Source: Streptomyces sp. NBC_01465 (GTDB lineage: Bacteria; Actinomycetota; Actinomycetes; Streptomycetales; Streptomycetaceae). From it: a stretch of 64,000 nucleotides of DNA. A program made the position numbers and the translations under genes. The notes beneath the pieces were generated by a model. The model was not told the DNA's origin. It saw only the letters and a program-made list of their open reading frames with translations, and ran no database searches. The stretch spans positions 7,998,001 through 8,062,000 of the forward strand of contig NZ_CP109467.1 in NCBI RefSeq assembly GCF_036227325.1, given 5' to 3'. Below are positions 9,061 through 19,108 of this stretch, one piece after another (the first letter of the stretch is position 1; each line of letters begins with the position of its first letter).

Positions 9061-10737
9061 CTACGCGTCCGCCCCCTCGAAGCACAGATAGACCAGCGGC
9101 TCCCCCTCCGGCGCTTCGACGGGGGCGAGCGGTCCGGTGCGTGCGCCGGAGGCGATCGTTTTGCCCGTGCGCGGGTCCATCACGCGGTACGGCAGCGGCA
9201 CCGTGTCACCCGCGTCGGGGCTGAACTGCAGCGTCCCGCCGTGCTCGCTGTAGGCGAGGAAGAGGCGGCCGGGGGAGAGGAGCCCGCGGGTGGCGAGGCA
9301 GGTCTGCCAGTCGGGGGCCATGTCGGTGGTCGGGACGCCGTCGAGGATGCGGCGCAGCAGGCCGACGTACGTGGACCCCTCGAAGTCCAGGGCCTCGCGC
9401 CAACTCGCACCCGGCGCCATGAAGAACGGGGCCTGGCCAGGCTCGTCCACGCGCTGCACCCACTGCCACAGGCTGCCCGCCCCGTACACGACGCCCATCG
9501 TGCCGCCCGCGCACAGGTTGCTCCACGCCTCGTGCCCCTGCCACCAGCCGGCCGCCACGCCTCGCCCACCGGTGTGTTCGTAGCTGGGCTCGCCGTTGGC
9601 GACGGCCTTGACGGGGAGGTTGCGCCACATGTCGGCGACGCGCTCGGGCAGATGCTCGCCGCGGTGACCGGTCTGGCACCACTGGAAGTCCAGCCAACTG
9701 GCCTCCTGCGAGGCGTTGTTGGGGCCGTGCGGGCGGTAGTGGATGCCGGTGGGCTGGTGGTAGCCGTCCCAGGCTTCGATCTCGCGGCCACCGGCGGCGA
9801 TCTGTGGTTCGTCGCCGCGCCCGTCCGCGCCGACCAGCCAGACGGCGGGCGAGGCACCGTACCGCGCGACGAGATACCGGCAGTAGCGGGCGTACGAGGC
9901 GGGCGGCACGACAGGGCCGGCGACCCGCAGGCCCTTCCAGCCGAAGCCGTGGAAGACGGGCTGGAGGACGGGCACGATCCCGTGCGCGTCGAGGATGCCG
10001 AGGAGTTCGTCCAGGCGTTGGAAGTACGCCGGGACCATTCGGTCGAGCCCCCCGTCCCGCAGGTCCTCGAAGGCGATGTCGAAGCCGCCGTCGGCAGTGC
10101 GGTCGCGCGGGCCGCGGGCGTCCATGTCGGGCATGACGCTCATCAGGAGCGCCGCGTTGAAGCCCTTGGCGGCGCGGTCGGCGGCGTACGTGCGGGCCTG
10201 CTCGGCCGTGGCGCGCCAGGGCAGGCCCCAAGCTGTGTCGGCGACGATGAGGGCGGGCGCGCCGTCGGCGTGCACGAGGCTGCGGCCGCCCGGTGACATC
10301 CGCCAGAAGCCGTGGCGGCGGAAGGGGGAGGCGGCGGCGGGGTCCGTCTCGCCGATGGTCAGGGTTCCCGTACGGCCGTGAAGTCCCGGATCCGCCACGC
10401 TGCTGACGGTCCGCCAGGTCCACTCACCGGCCAGTCCTGGTGAGGCGAAGCGGACGGCCCAGCGGCGGCCGCCGTCCCAGAAGGCCGGCCTGCGGACGAC
10501 CGTTCCGCTGGCGGGGTGTCTGAACTCGGCCTCCAACTCGACCTCGGTGTACGGGAATTGGTGGTCCTTCGCGGCTTCGAACGCGATGTCCACCGGGGAC
10601 CAGGGGGTGTGCGGCTCGGTCACGGGGTTCGGATCCGTTCTCTCGGCGAAGGCCGAATCTCTCGACGGCCCGATCTTGCCAACCCACTCGTCGACGCGCT
10701 GCACCAAAGCAGTGGTGAAGCGCTTCGACGCTGCCAT
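9061..10737 (-). CDS. GH140-like (DUF5060/DUF4038) glycosidase, probably cytoplasmic
   Basis: The 558-aa product (from ATG 10737) lacks a signal peptide. Residues about 40-120 form a DUF5060 beta-sandwich (ENPHTPW-type opening EPHTPWSPVDIAFEA, WAVRFASPGLAGEWTW). A DUF4038 barrel follows (IVADTAWGLPWRATAEQARTYAADRAAKGFNAALL). This architecture belongs to the group around GH140 apiosidases, but most Streptomyces members are uncharacterised. Start choice is difficult: ATG 10737 puts the first GAAGCGCTTC box inside codons 4-7; ATG 10827 lies next to the second box without a ribosome site. Divergent to the lacI remnant at 10913, whose former product probably controlled it. Confidence 0.75.
   Translation of the reverse strand: MAASKRFTTALVQRVDEWVGKIGPSRDSAFAERTDPNPVTEPHTPWSPVDIAFEAAKDHQFPYTEVELEAEFRHPASGTVVRRPAFWDGGRRWAVRFASPGLAGEWTWRTVSSVADPGLHGRTGTLTIGETDPAAASPFRRHGFWRMSPGGRSLVHADGAPALIVADTAWGLPWRATAEQARTYAADRAAKGFNAALLMSVMPDMDARGPRDRTADGGFDIAFEDLRDGGLDRMVPAYFQRLDELLGILDAHGIVPVLQPVFHGFGWKGLRVAGPVVPPASYARYCRYLVARYGASPAVWLVGADGRGDEPQIAAGGREIEAWDGYHQPTGIHYRPHGPNNASQEASWLDFQWCQTGHRGEHLPERVADMWRNLPVKAVANGEPSYEHTGGRGVAAGWWQGHEAWSNLCAGGTMGVVYGAGSLWQWVQRVDEPGQAPFFMAPGASWREALDFEGSTYVGLLRRILDGVPTTDMAPDWQTCLATRGLLSPGRLFLAYSEHGGTLQFSPDAGDTVPLPYRVMDPRTGKTIASGARTGPLAPVEAPEGEPLVYLCFEGADA
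10715..10729. promoter_or_regulatory. LacI-type operator GTGAAGCGCTTCGAC (copy 1)
   Basis: Contains the perfect palindrome GAAGCGCTTC (10717-10726). The 15-mer is repeated exactly at 10834-10848, 119 bp away, a spacing suited to looping. It overlaps the proposed 5' end of the GH140-like gene. Confidence 0.6.
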
Positions 10738-10833
10738 CGCCCCTGATCGGGTGTCAATGCCCGAAATGAAGAAAGCTTCTTTTAGCCCAACCCCTTGTCT
10801 CGCTGGAAAGACCTCATTAGCTTGCATTGTGAA

Positions 10834-10848
10834 GTGAAGCGCTTCGAC
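10834..10848. promoter_or_regulatory. LacI-type operator GTGAAGCGCTTCGAC (copy 2)
   Basis: Second exact copy, centred in the gap between the GH140-like gene and the lacI remnant. LacI-family repressors in Streptomyces commonly bind GC-centred palindromes of this kind beside their own gene. Confidence 0.65.
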
Positions 10849-10912
10849 ACTCTCGCGCTCTCCCTCGGGGAAGGGCCGCCCCGGCCGACAGGAAGGAAGC
10901 CGAGATACCACC

Positions 10913-11460
10913 ATGGCGACCATCGCCGACGTGGCCCGGCGCCGTGTGCAGCGCTCCATGGTCGAGCTCGGCTACCACCCCAACGCCGGCGCCAAGGCGC
11001 TGGCCGGCCGCCGCTCGCACATCACCGCGCTCGTCACCCTGCTCGGTCCGGTGCGCAAGGTGGTCGGCATGACGTCCGCCTCGCGGTCTGAGCGCACCGT
11101 CGGCCACGGTCCGCGCGCGGGCACCACATTCCCGGTGGAGGTGGCCACCCACGTCGCCGGCGTTCTGGAGCACGCGAGTGGGGCGCTGTCGACGCTGGTG
11201 ATGTCGTTCGACGTCTGGGCAGCGGGCCTGCCGCACATCGAGATCTACGGAACGGAAGGCTCGCTGTCCGTCCCCGACCCCAACCACTTCGACGGCCCGG
11301 TGCGCCTCTTCCGGGCCGGCGCGGAGACCAAGGACTGGGAGGACGTACCCGTGCGGGTGCCGAAGCCGGACAGTCGGTCCACATCACCAGCACCCCCGTG
11401 CGGCCCGCTGCCGTACCGGCGCACGCGGGCCGGGCGTTCGCCGCGCACACCGGCCGCTGA
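10913..11460 (+). pseudogene. Chimeric remnant: lacI 5' end fused to Gfo/Idh/MocA oxidoreductase 3' end
   Basis: The open frame begins MATIADVARR, the opening of a LacI helix-turn-helix, then jumps to VQRSMVELGYHPNAGAKALAGRRSHITALV, so the recognition helix and hinge lead are deleted. From about residue 44 the sequence is that of a sugar-dehydrogenase-like oxidoreductase C-terminus (FPVEVATHVAGVLEHASGALSTLVMSFD, HIEIYGTEGSLSVPDPNHFDGPV). Near 11380 a further shift moves the true C-terminus (VHITSTPVRPAAVPA, stop at 11458-11460) into another frame. At least two deletions joined two neighbouring genes. The reading frame left open ends at 11491 and overlaps the GH36 start, but a working product is very unlikely. 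Confidence 0.82.
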
Positions 11461-11487
11461 CACCGAAGAAGCGAAGGAACACGCATT

Positions 11488-13620
11488 ATGATGGACACCC
11501 GCGTTCTCCTCGACTGGGGCCACGACGCCCTGCGCCTGATCATCGACGCCGACCAGGACGGCCGTCCGCGACTCCGTCACCTGGGCGCCCCCGATGCCGT
11601 GCCCAGGCCGGCCGGTTCGAGGGAGTCGCTGCCGCTGGTCGGGTCCGTCGTGGGTGCCCGGGGTCCGGATCCGTCGAGCCGGCGCCTGGTCGACAGTGTT
11701 GGCGAACGGCTGCGCTACCTCAGCCACGACGCCCGGCGCGACGGGGACTGGCACCAGCTGACCGTCCGCCTGCACGACCCCGAGACGGACCTCGCCGCTG
11801 ACGTGGTCTACCGCTCGCCCGACGGCATCCCGGTCCTGCGCGCACACGTGGAGCTGCGCAACGGAGGCAGCAACCCGCTCGACCTGGAGTCGGTCACCTC
11901 CCTCGTCCTCGGCGTACTGACCACGGACCCGGCTCAGTTGGCGACCGCGGACCTGCTGTGGGCGGAGAGCGACTGGATGGACGAGCACCGCTGGCAGCGG
12001 CGCCCGTTGCGCGAGGCCGTCCCGCACATCAGCGGCCGCGTCCACCAGTCCTACCGCATGGGGACCTTCACCGTCGCCGGGAAGGGTTCCTGCTCCAGCG
12101 GCGGTCACCTGCCGATGGGCGCGCTGAGCGACCGCGAGACGGGGCGGACCTGGCTGTGGCAGCTGGAGACCAACGGCGGCGGCTGGCAGTGGGATTGCGG
12201 GGAGAACATGGACACGGGATTCCTGTCCCTGTCCGGCCCCACCAACGTCCGGCACGGCTGGTCGCACCGTCTTGAGCCGGGGGCGGGTTTCACGACCGTC
12301 CCCGTGGCCCTCGCCCTCGCCGAGACCGGCGGCATCGACGGGGCGTTCGCCGCGCTCACCAGCTACCGGCGGGCGATCCGCCGCCCGCACCCCGACCACC
12401 AGAACCTCCCCGTCATCTTCAACGACTACATGAACTGCCTGATGGGCGACCCGACCACGGCCCGCCTGCTGCCGCACATCGATGCCGCCGCCGAGGCGGG
12501 CGCCGAGTATTTCGTCATCGACGCCGGCTGGTACGACGACGGGGACGGCGGCTGGTGGACCACCGTCGGCGCGTGGGAGCCCGCCCCCTCCCGCTTTCCC
12601 GGCGAGGGCGGCCTGGGGGAGGTCATGGACCGGATACGGGAGCGCGGCATGGTGCCGGGACTGTGGCTGGAACCCGAAGTGGTGGGCGTGCACAGCCCGA
12701 TCGCCGACACCCTGCCCGACGAGGTGTTCTTCCGCCGCAACGGCGCTCGTGTCAACGCGAACGGACGCTTCCACCTCGACCTGCGCCATCCCGCCGCCCG
12801 CGCCCACCTGGACGCGGTGGTGGACCGGCTCGTAGCCGACTTCGGCGTCGGCTACTTCAAGCTCGATTACAACGTGGACGCTGGTTCCGGCACCAGCAGT
12901 CACCCCGGTGAGGCCCCGGCGGACGGCCTGCTCGGCCACAACCGCGCCTTCCTCGACTGGCTGGACGGTGTGTTGGACCGCCACCCGGGCCTCGTCCTGG
13001 AGAGCTGCGCCTCCGGCGGCAAGCGCGCCGATTACGCCCTGCTCTCGCGCGTCCAGCTGCACTCCACCAGCGACCAGCAGAACCTGGAGTTGTACGCCCC
13101 GATCGCGGCGGCCGCACCCACCGCGGTCACCCCGGAACAAGGGGCGGTGTGGGCCTACCCGCTGCCCGACGACTCCCTCGACGAGGTCGCCTTCACCATG
13201 GCCAGCGCCCTTCTCGGCCGCATTCACCTCTCCGGCCTCCTCCCCGAACTCGCCCCCGATGCCCTCGCGTTGACGCACGAGGCGGTCGCCGTCCACAAGG
13301 CGATCCGCAGTGACCTGGCCACCGCTGTCCCCGCCTGGCCACTGGGCCTCCCCGGCTGGTACGACCCGTGGATCGCCCTGGCTCTGCACACACCCGACAC
13401 CACGTACGTCACCGTGTGGCGCCGTCCCGGTGACGACTCCGACGAGTCGGCCGTTCTCCCGTTCCCGACCCTTCGCGGCGCCCGGGCCGGCGTCGACGTG
13501 CTGTACCCCTCCACCACGAAGGCGCAAGCCACGTGGGACCCGGAGGCCGCAACGCTCGACGTCTCCCTCCCGTCGGCCCCTTCGGCGGTGCTGCTCCGTC
13601 TCTCCACCCGCCCGGAGTGA
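11488..13620 (+). CDS. Intracellular GH36 alpha-galactosidase
   Basis: The 710-aa protein has no signal peptide, so it should act on imported galacto-oligosaccharides. An N-terminal beta-supersandwich (to about 320) precedes the barrel. FVIDAGWYDDG, GLWLEPEVVG, FKLDYN (nucleophile D460), ESCASGGKRAD and STSDQQN (acid/base D529) are the canonical GH36 blocks. Length is normal for bacterial enzymes. GAAGGA precedes the double ATG at 11488/11491. It follows the chimeric remnant at once, so its original regulator and a sugar dehydrogenase probably once stood between the promoter and this gene. A strong terminator follows at 13642. Confidence 0.93.
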   Translation: MMDTRVLLDWGHDALRLIIDADQDGRPRLRHLGAPDAVPRPAGSRESLPLVGSVVGARGPDPSSRRLVDSVGERLRYLSHDARRDGDWHQLTVRLHDPETDLAADVVYRSPDGIPVLRAHVELRNGGSNPLDLESVTSLVLGVLTTDPAQLATADLLWAESDWMDEHRWQRRPLREAVPHISGRVHQSYRMGTFTVAGKGSCSSGGHLPMGALSDRETGRTWLWQLETNGGGWQWDCGENMDTGFLSLSGPTNVRHGWSHRLEPGAGFTTVPVALALAETGGIDGAFAALTSYRRAIRRPHPDHQNLPVIFNDYMNCLMGDPTTARLLPHIDAAAEAGAEYFVIDAGWYDDGDGGWWTTVGAWEPAPSRFPGEGGLGEVMDRIRERGMVPGLWLEPEVVGVHSPIADTLPDEVFFRRNGARVNANGRFHLDLRHPAARAHLDAVVDRLVADFGVGYFKLDYNVDAGSGTSSHPGEAPADGLLGHNRAFLDWLDGVLDRHPGLVLESCASGGKRADYALLSRVQLHSTSDQQNLELYAPIAAAAPTAVTPEQGAVWAYPLPDDSLDEVAFTMASALLGRIHLSGLLPELAPDALALTHEAVAVHKAIRSDLATAVPAWPLGLPGWYDPWIALALHTPDTTYVTVWRRPGDDSDESAVLPFPTLRGARAGVDVLYPSTTKAQATWDPEAATLDVSLPSAPSAVLLRLSTRPE

Positions 13621-13641
13621 ACCGAGAGAACAAAGAGCGAC

Positions 13642-13668
13642 GGCTCCGCACCGGGGAGGTGCGGAGCC
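13642..13668 (+). terminator. Strong intrinsic terminator after GH36
   Basis: GGCTCCGCACC, loop GGGGA, GGTGCGGAGCC: a perfect 11-bp stem followed by ATTCATTCT. It lies 22 bp after the GH36 stop and also faces the GH74 remnant on the other strand. Confidence 0.85.
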
Positions 13669-13732
13669 ATTCATTCTCGGTACGGACCATCCGGTCACGG
13701 CAGGTGCGGATCGCTGTGACCGGAGTCGGACG

Positions 13733-14729
13733 TCACTTCGGGTCTCCGTACATGACTCCCCGTCCGTTGGGCCCGAAGTAGACGCGGCCGTAGATCCGGG
13801 GGTCTCCGCTGATGGTGTTGCCCGTCCAGGCGTACTGGTGGCGGTCGTCGTTGATACGGATCCCCGTCCGGCCCGCGTCGTCGGACCGGAAGATGCCGCC
13901 CTCCTGGCCCGGCACCGCCTTGAACCGGACGTTCCCCGCAGTGGGCAGGCCGGAAGCCGCCGTGGCTTTGAAGCTCTTGCCGCCGTCCGTGCTGAGGTAG
14001 AAGACGCCGGATCCGTAGGCGTAGAACTTCGCGGGGTTCACCCGGTCGGAGCGCACCGAAACCCCGGCCGGTAGCCCCTCCGACGCCGTCCAGGTGGCTC
14101 CGTGGTCGTCGGACCAGCCCGCCGGAGCTCCCGCCGGTGACCAGACGATCCGCCTGCCGTCGGCGCTGATGGCGACGGCCTGGTCGTCGACTCCGGGTCC
14201 GGTGACGCCGGACGGCTCACTGCGCGAGGGCGTCCAGGTGTCGCCGCCGTCGGTGGAGATGCCGAAGTGCTGGGTCCAGCCGCCGGCGGGGTTGCCGACC
14301 CGCACGATGGTGTGGGGCGCCAGCTCCGCGTAGTCCAGGGCAGGCGTGGTCACGAAGGTCGGATTGTCGTACATCTGCGTGGCCTTGTTCAGATCCGTGT
14401 GCCGGAAGCCGCCGACGTCCCCCACGCCCGAGAAGAGGTGCGCCGGACCGGCGGGCGGGCTGATCACGCAGCCGATCGAGGTCTCCCATGAAGTGACCGG
14501 AGTCGAAGGGGTCGATCTGGACGGACTCCATCATCCAGCCCAGCTTCGGTGCGATCTCGGGAAGCGACGGCGAGCCGTTCCAGGTCAGCCAGGGGGCGGC
14601 GGAGATGTCGATGTCGTAGCGCAGGATGCGCTCGGAGTTCGTGTCCAGGGACGAGTTGGCGGTGCCGGACGCCACGGTGTCGCCGTGGATCACCGTCCCC
14701 ACGGCGGTGTCGGGCGTCCGGCACGTCAT
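13733..14729 (-). pseudogene. Degraded C-terminal part of a GH74 xyloglucanase
   Basis: Two frames are needed. From 14729 the minus strand reads ILRYDIDISAAPWLTWNGSPSLPEIAPKLGWMMESVQIDPFDSGHFMGD, a GH74 stretch, then breaks near 14480. From 14467 it continues in another frame with AHLFSGVGDVGGFRHTDL, DYAELAPHTIVRVGN, STDGGDTWTPS, VRSDRVNPAKFYAYGSGVFYLSTDGGKSF, and ends with RINDDRHQYAWTG and YGRVYFGPNGRGVMYGD. The N-terminal half is missing. A second internal deletion sits at VPGQEGGIFRSDD, where family members carry about 40 further residues. It directly follows the GH51 stop, so it is a dead exported xyloglucanase gene, not a partial gene cut by the window. Confidence 0.85.
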
Positions 14730-14738
14730 GACGGCGCC

Positions 14739-16265
14739 TCAGTGCGCGCGGTCCACGGGGGCCTCGACGGTGACGAACGAGTGGGGAGGCAGCGTCAGAA
14801 CGAGCCCCTGACCTGTCGGCTTCACGCCGTCGAACGGGCGCGGAACCACCGCCTCGGGCGAGTCCGGGGAGTTGTGGACCTGGAGCCTGTCCGCGGTCAG
14901 CAGACGAGCGGTCGGCTCGCCGACCGTTCCCCCGCGCAGGTCGAGTGTCACCTCGACCGGTTCCTCGGCGTCCAGATTGGACACTGAGATCAGCACCTCG
15001 CCGTCCTTGACGCTGGCCGAGGCGGACAGCGTGTCGAGCTCGGCGTCGCCCACCCGGCGCCGGGCATCCTCGGTGCGCAGGTGCACGGCGAGGGAGGTGG
15101 CGTCCTGGTGGCCCTTGTTCATCTCGAAGACGTGGTAGGTGGGGGTGAGGACCAGCGCGTCGCCGTCGGTGAGGATCATGGCCTGCAGGACGTTGACGGT
15201 CTGCGCGATGTTCGCCATGTACAGGCGTGCCGCGTGCTTGTGGAAGATGTCGAAGTGGGTGCTGGCCACCAGCGCGTCGCGCATGGTGTTCTGCTGGAAC
15301 AGGAAGCCCGGGTTGGTACCCGGTTCCACGTCCCACCAGGTGCCCCACTCGTCCAGGACCAGGCCGACCTTCCGGCCCGGGTCGTAGATGTCCATGACGG
15401 TGGAGTGACCGGTGAGGATACGGTCGATCTGCTGTGCCGAGGCCATGGTGCGGTAGTAGCCCTCGATGTCGAAGCCGGTGGCACTGCCCTTCGACTCCCA
15501 GGTGCCGATCATCGTGTAGTGGTGCACGGATATGGCCTGGAAGAACGTGCGTGGAGTGGCCACGCAGCCGAAGCAGTTGATCTGCTCCATCAGGGTGCGC
15601 GTCCACTTGTAGTCGTCGCCGGCCGCGCCCGAGGCGATGCGGTACAGCTTGTTGTCGCCGTGGTCGCGGCAGTACGTGGCGTACTGCCGGGCCAGGTCCG
15701 CGGAGTACTCGGCACGCATGTTGCCGCCGCACCCCCAGGTCTCGTTGCCGATACCCCAGAACTTCACCCGCCAGGGCTCGTCGCGGCCGTTGGCCCTGCG
15801 CAGCCTGGCCATGGGGCTGTCGCCGTCGCGGGTCAGATACTCGACCCACTCGCTCATCTCCTGCACGGTGCCCGAGCCGACGTTGCCGCTGATGTAGGGC
15901 TCGGTGCCCAGGAGTTCACACAGCGCCATGAACTCGTGGGTGCCGAAGTGGTTGTTCTCCTCGACGTCGCCCCAGTGGGTGTTGACCATCCGGGCGCGCT
16001 CCTCGCGCGGGCCGATGCCGTCCTTCCAGTGGTACTCGTCGGCGAAACAGCCGCCGGGCCAGCGGAGGTTGGGGATGTTCAGGGCACGCAGCGCCTGGAC
16101 GACGTCAAGGCGGATGCCACCCTCGTTCGGGATCGTCGAGTCCTCCCCGACCCAGAAGCCGTCGTAGATGCAGCGGCCGAGGTGCTCGGCAAAGTGACCG
16201 TAGAGATGTCGGCTGATCGTCGGGCCCTCGATGTCGAGGTCGACGATGGCGGTAACGGTGGACAT
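14739..16265 (-). CDS. abfA: Intracellular GH51 alpha-L-arabinofuranosidase
   Basis: The 508-aa cytoplasmic enzyme has the classic GH51 length. [13 protein letters not shown] gives acid/base E175 and [11 protein letters not shown] gives nucleophile E306. It removes arabinofuranose from imported arabino-oligosaccharides. A C-terminal beta-sandwich follows from about 390. GGAG lies 7 nt before ATG 16265, ruling out the longer upstream frame. A paralogue of the same size lies at 47773-49308. Upstream sequence contains GACAGCTGTC at 16388-16397 and then the GH3 remnant. The gene symbol is the family name and is not locus-specific. Confidence 0.9.
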   Translation of the reverse strand: MSTVTAIVDLDIEGPTISRHLYGHFAEHLGRCIYDGFWVGEDSTIPNEGGIRLDVVQALRALNIPNLRWPGGCFADEYHWKDGIGPREERARMVNTHWGDVEENNHFGTHEFMALCELLGTEPYISGNVGSGTVQEMSEWVEYLTRDGDSPMARLRRANGRDEPWRVKFWGIGNETWGCGGNMRAEYSADLARQYATYCRDHGDNKLYRIASGAAGDDYKWTRTLMEQINCFGCVATPRTFFQAISVHHYTMIGTWESKGSATGFDIEGYYRTMASAQQIDRILTGHSTVMDIYDPGRKVGLVLDEWGTWWDVEPGTNPGFLFQQNTMRDALVASTHFDIFHKHAARLYMANIAQTVNVLQAMILTDGDALVLTPTYHVFEMNKGHQDATSLAVHLRTEDARRRVGDAELDTLSASASVKDGEVLISVSNLDAEEPVEVTLDLRGGTVGEPTARLLTADRLQVHNSPDSPEAVVPRPFDGVKPTGQGLVLTLPPHSFVTVEAPVDRAH

Positions 16266-16429
16266 GGGGGCTCCAAGAGGCTCGGGAGAATTCTGTACCG
16301 GTAAGAGAGTTGAGGGGTGCCTGGAGGGGAGGCCGTCAAGAGACCGGGGTGAAGGGCGGCTGAGCACCTCCCCGTACAGAGCCTTCGAGACAGCTGTCGA
16401 GGAACTGGTTGACGCGACCGACCCGTGCT

Positions 16430-16960
16430 CATTGGCAAACATGGGCACGCCGTCCGAGGCCGGTTACCAGGCCGGCTTGCCCCCGCTGTCGCGGATGAGG
16501 TTGCCGTGGATGCCTGTGTTGATCGGAGGGCCACGTCTGCCCAGAGGCTGCAGTTTCCTGGTCCGTCCAGGTCCGAAGGTGTTCCCGCAGGTACGGCGAG
16601 ACATTGTTCGGCCGCCCGTTGACGAGCATGTCGGACTAGTGGAGGACCCTCGGCCGTACCGAGGAGGACGAAGTCGATCTGTCCGTTTCGTTGTTGTGGG
16701 CCGGCCGGCGCTTGAGGACGGGGCCGTCATCCAGTACGCCGGGTCGTCGCCGCGTAGGCCGCAGGTGTACGCCGTGGCGTTCGCCGCCGTCAGGTGCGGG
16801 TTCTCGGCGCAGCCCTCCTCGTTCCTGCCCCGCAACGGGTGCCGCAGCAGACTGACCGTCGGCGCCCACACGTTGAGCCCCACCGCCTGCGGGAAGACGG
16901 CCGCCGGGCCCCATCCAGGCCGCTCCGTGCAGGGCCTCCTGCACGGAGCGGAGGGCGGCG
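16430..16960 (-). pseudogene. Degraded GH3 beta-glucosidase/beta-xylosidase fragment
   Basis: In order on the minus strand, across three frames, one finds QEALHGAAWMGP, AVFPQAVGLNVWAPTVSLLRHPLRGRNEEG, ENPHLTAANATAYTCGLRGDDPAYW, HNNETDR, and LVNGRPNNVSPYLREHLRTWTDQE. These are consecutive conserved blocks of the GH3 catalytic barrel. The first part is missing, a stretch is deleted between FPQAVGL and NVWAPT, at least two frameshifts follow, and the nucleophile region is gone. The last piece (INTGIHGNLIRDSGGKPAW, about 16465-16520) does not belong to GH3 as far as I can tell. Remaining sequence 16961-17568 has no convincing gene; a Glu-rich coiled-coil-like frame at about 16970-17065 (+) may be another scrap. 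Confidence 0.78.
16920..16951. repeat. Perfect 14-bp inverted repeat with 4-nt loop inside the GH3 remnant
   Basis: CCGCTCCGTGCAGG, GCCT, CCTGCACGGAGCGG. One arm is normal GH3 coding sequence (EALHGA), the other is its mirror copy at the truncated end. This looks like a strand-switch or hairpin-mediated rearrangement scar; a terminator role is also possible. Confidence 0.7.
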
Positions 16961-17069
16961 AGCTTTCGGTCACGTACTCAGATCCCTTGAAGAGGAGAAG
17001 CAGGATGCGAAGCAGGAAGAAGACCTGGAGGCCGAGCTGGAGGTGGTGCAGGAGCAGATGAGTCGAGGT

Positions 17070-17083
17070 TCGAAGCGCTTCGA
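17070..17083. promoter_or_regulatory. LacI-type operator TCGAAGCGCTTCGA
   Basis: Perfect 14-bp palindrome upstream of the GH3 remnant on the minus strand. It probably controlled that gene before it decayed. An identical 14-mer occurs 167 bp away and at 53349-53362. Confidence 0.6.
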
Positions 17084-17236
17084 TGTTCCGTCGCCCCGAC
17101 CCAGACGTCAAGGCGTTCACCCAAGCTCACACCGATCCGCAGCAGACCCCGTCAACCTGCCACTCTCCAATGGCCTCAGGGGAAATTGACGCGAGCCTTG
17201 TGGCCCCACAGGCGGTCCCTTAACCTCGCTGCAACA

Positions 17237-17250
17237 TCGAAGCGCTTCGA
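17237..17250. promoter_or_regulatory. LacI-type operator TCGAAGCGCTTCGA
   Basis: Second perfect copy, followed by a further half site (GAAGCG). It stands 318 bp before the GH62 gene and may be a relic of the divergent GH3 control region. CCGAAC-TC-GTTCGG, another inverted repeat, lies at 17283-17296. Confidence 0.55.
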
Positions 17251-17469
17251 AGCGTCGCGTCACGAAGGGTTGAACAATGACGCCGAACTCGTTCGGTTGA
17301 CCCGCCCAGGGGTGTCGGGTGTGGCTCTACGTCTTCTGCCGTCTATGGCTTCCGTGGATTGGCCGCCTGACACCCCACGACGACTCGGCTGCCAATTGGG
17401 AATCGCGAACTGATCGCTCTGGAGGGAATCGCCGGCGAGGTTATCCACTTGCTCGATACTTCGACCCTT

Positions 17470-17485
17470 GTTCGACAAGTCGGAC
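17470..17485 (+). promoter_or_regulatory. GTTCGA-N4-TCGGAC operator (site 2)
   Basis: GTTCGACAAGTCGGAC is one mismatch from a perfect inverted repeat. It lies 83 bp before the GH62 start, with a related TCGATACTTCGA just upstream (17454-17465). Confidence 0.5.
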
Positions 17486-17547
17486 GGTCAGGGTCGTACC
17501 AAACCGGCATCCGGGCAGCCTCTGACGGGCCAGACCGGAGTCGCTAA

Positions 17548-19002
<1,455 letters not shown>

Positions 19003-19051
19003 CCGATGGTGTGACGCGGGCTCTATATCCCCGTCTGACATTCGGAATTCT

Positions 19052-19067
19052 GTCCGATATTTCGAAC
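19052..19067 (+). promoter_or_regulatory. GTCCGA-N4-TCGAAC operator (site 3)
   Basis: GTCCGATATTTCGAAC, one arm mismatch, 41 bp before the GH43 start, the same distance as site 1 to its gene. TATATC at 19024-19029 may be the -10 box, which would place the operator just downstream of the transcription start. Confidence 0.55.
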
Positions 19068-19108
19068 TCCGTCTCTCGGTCCCCCACACGTGAGGAAGCT
19101 GATCCCGA

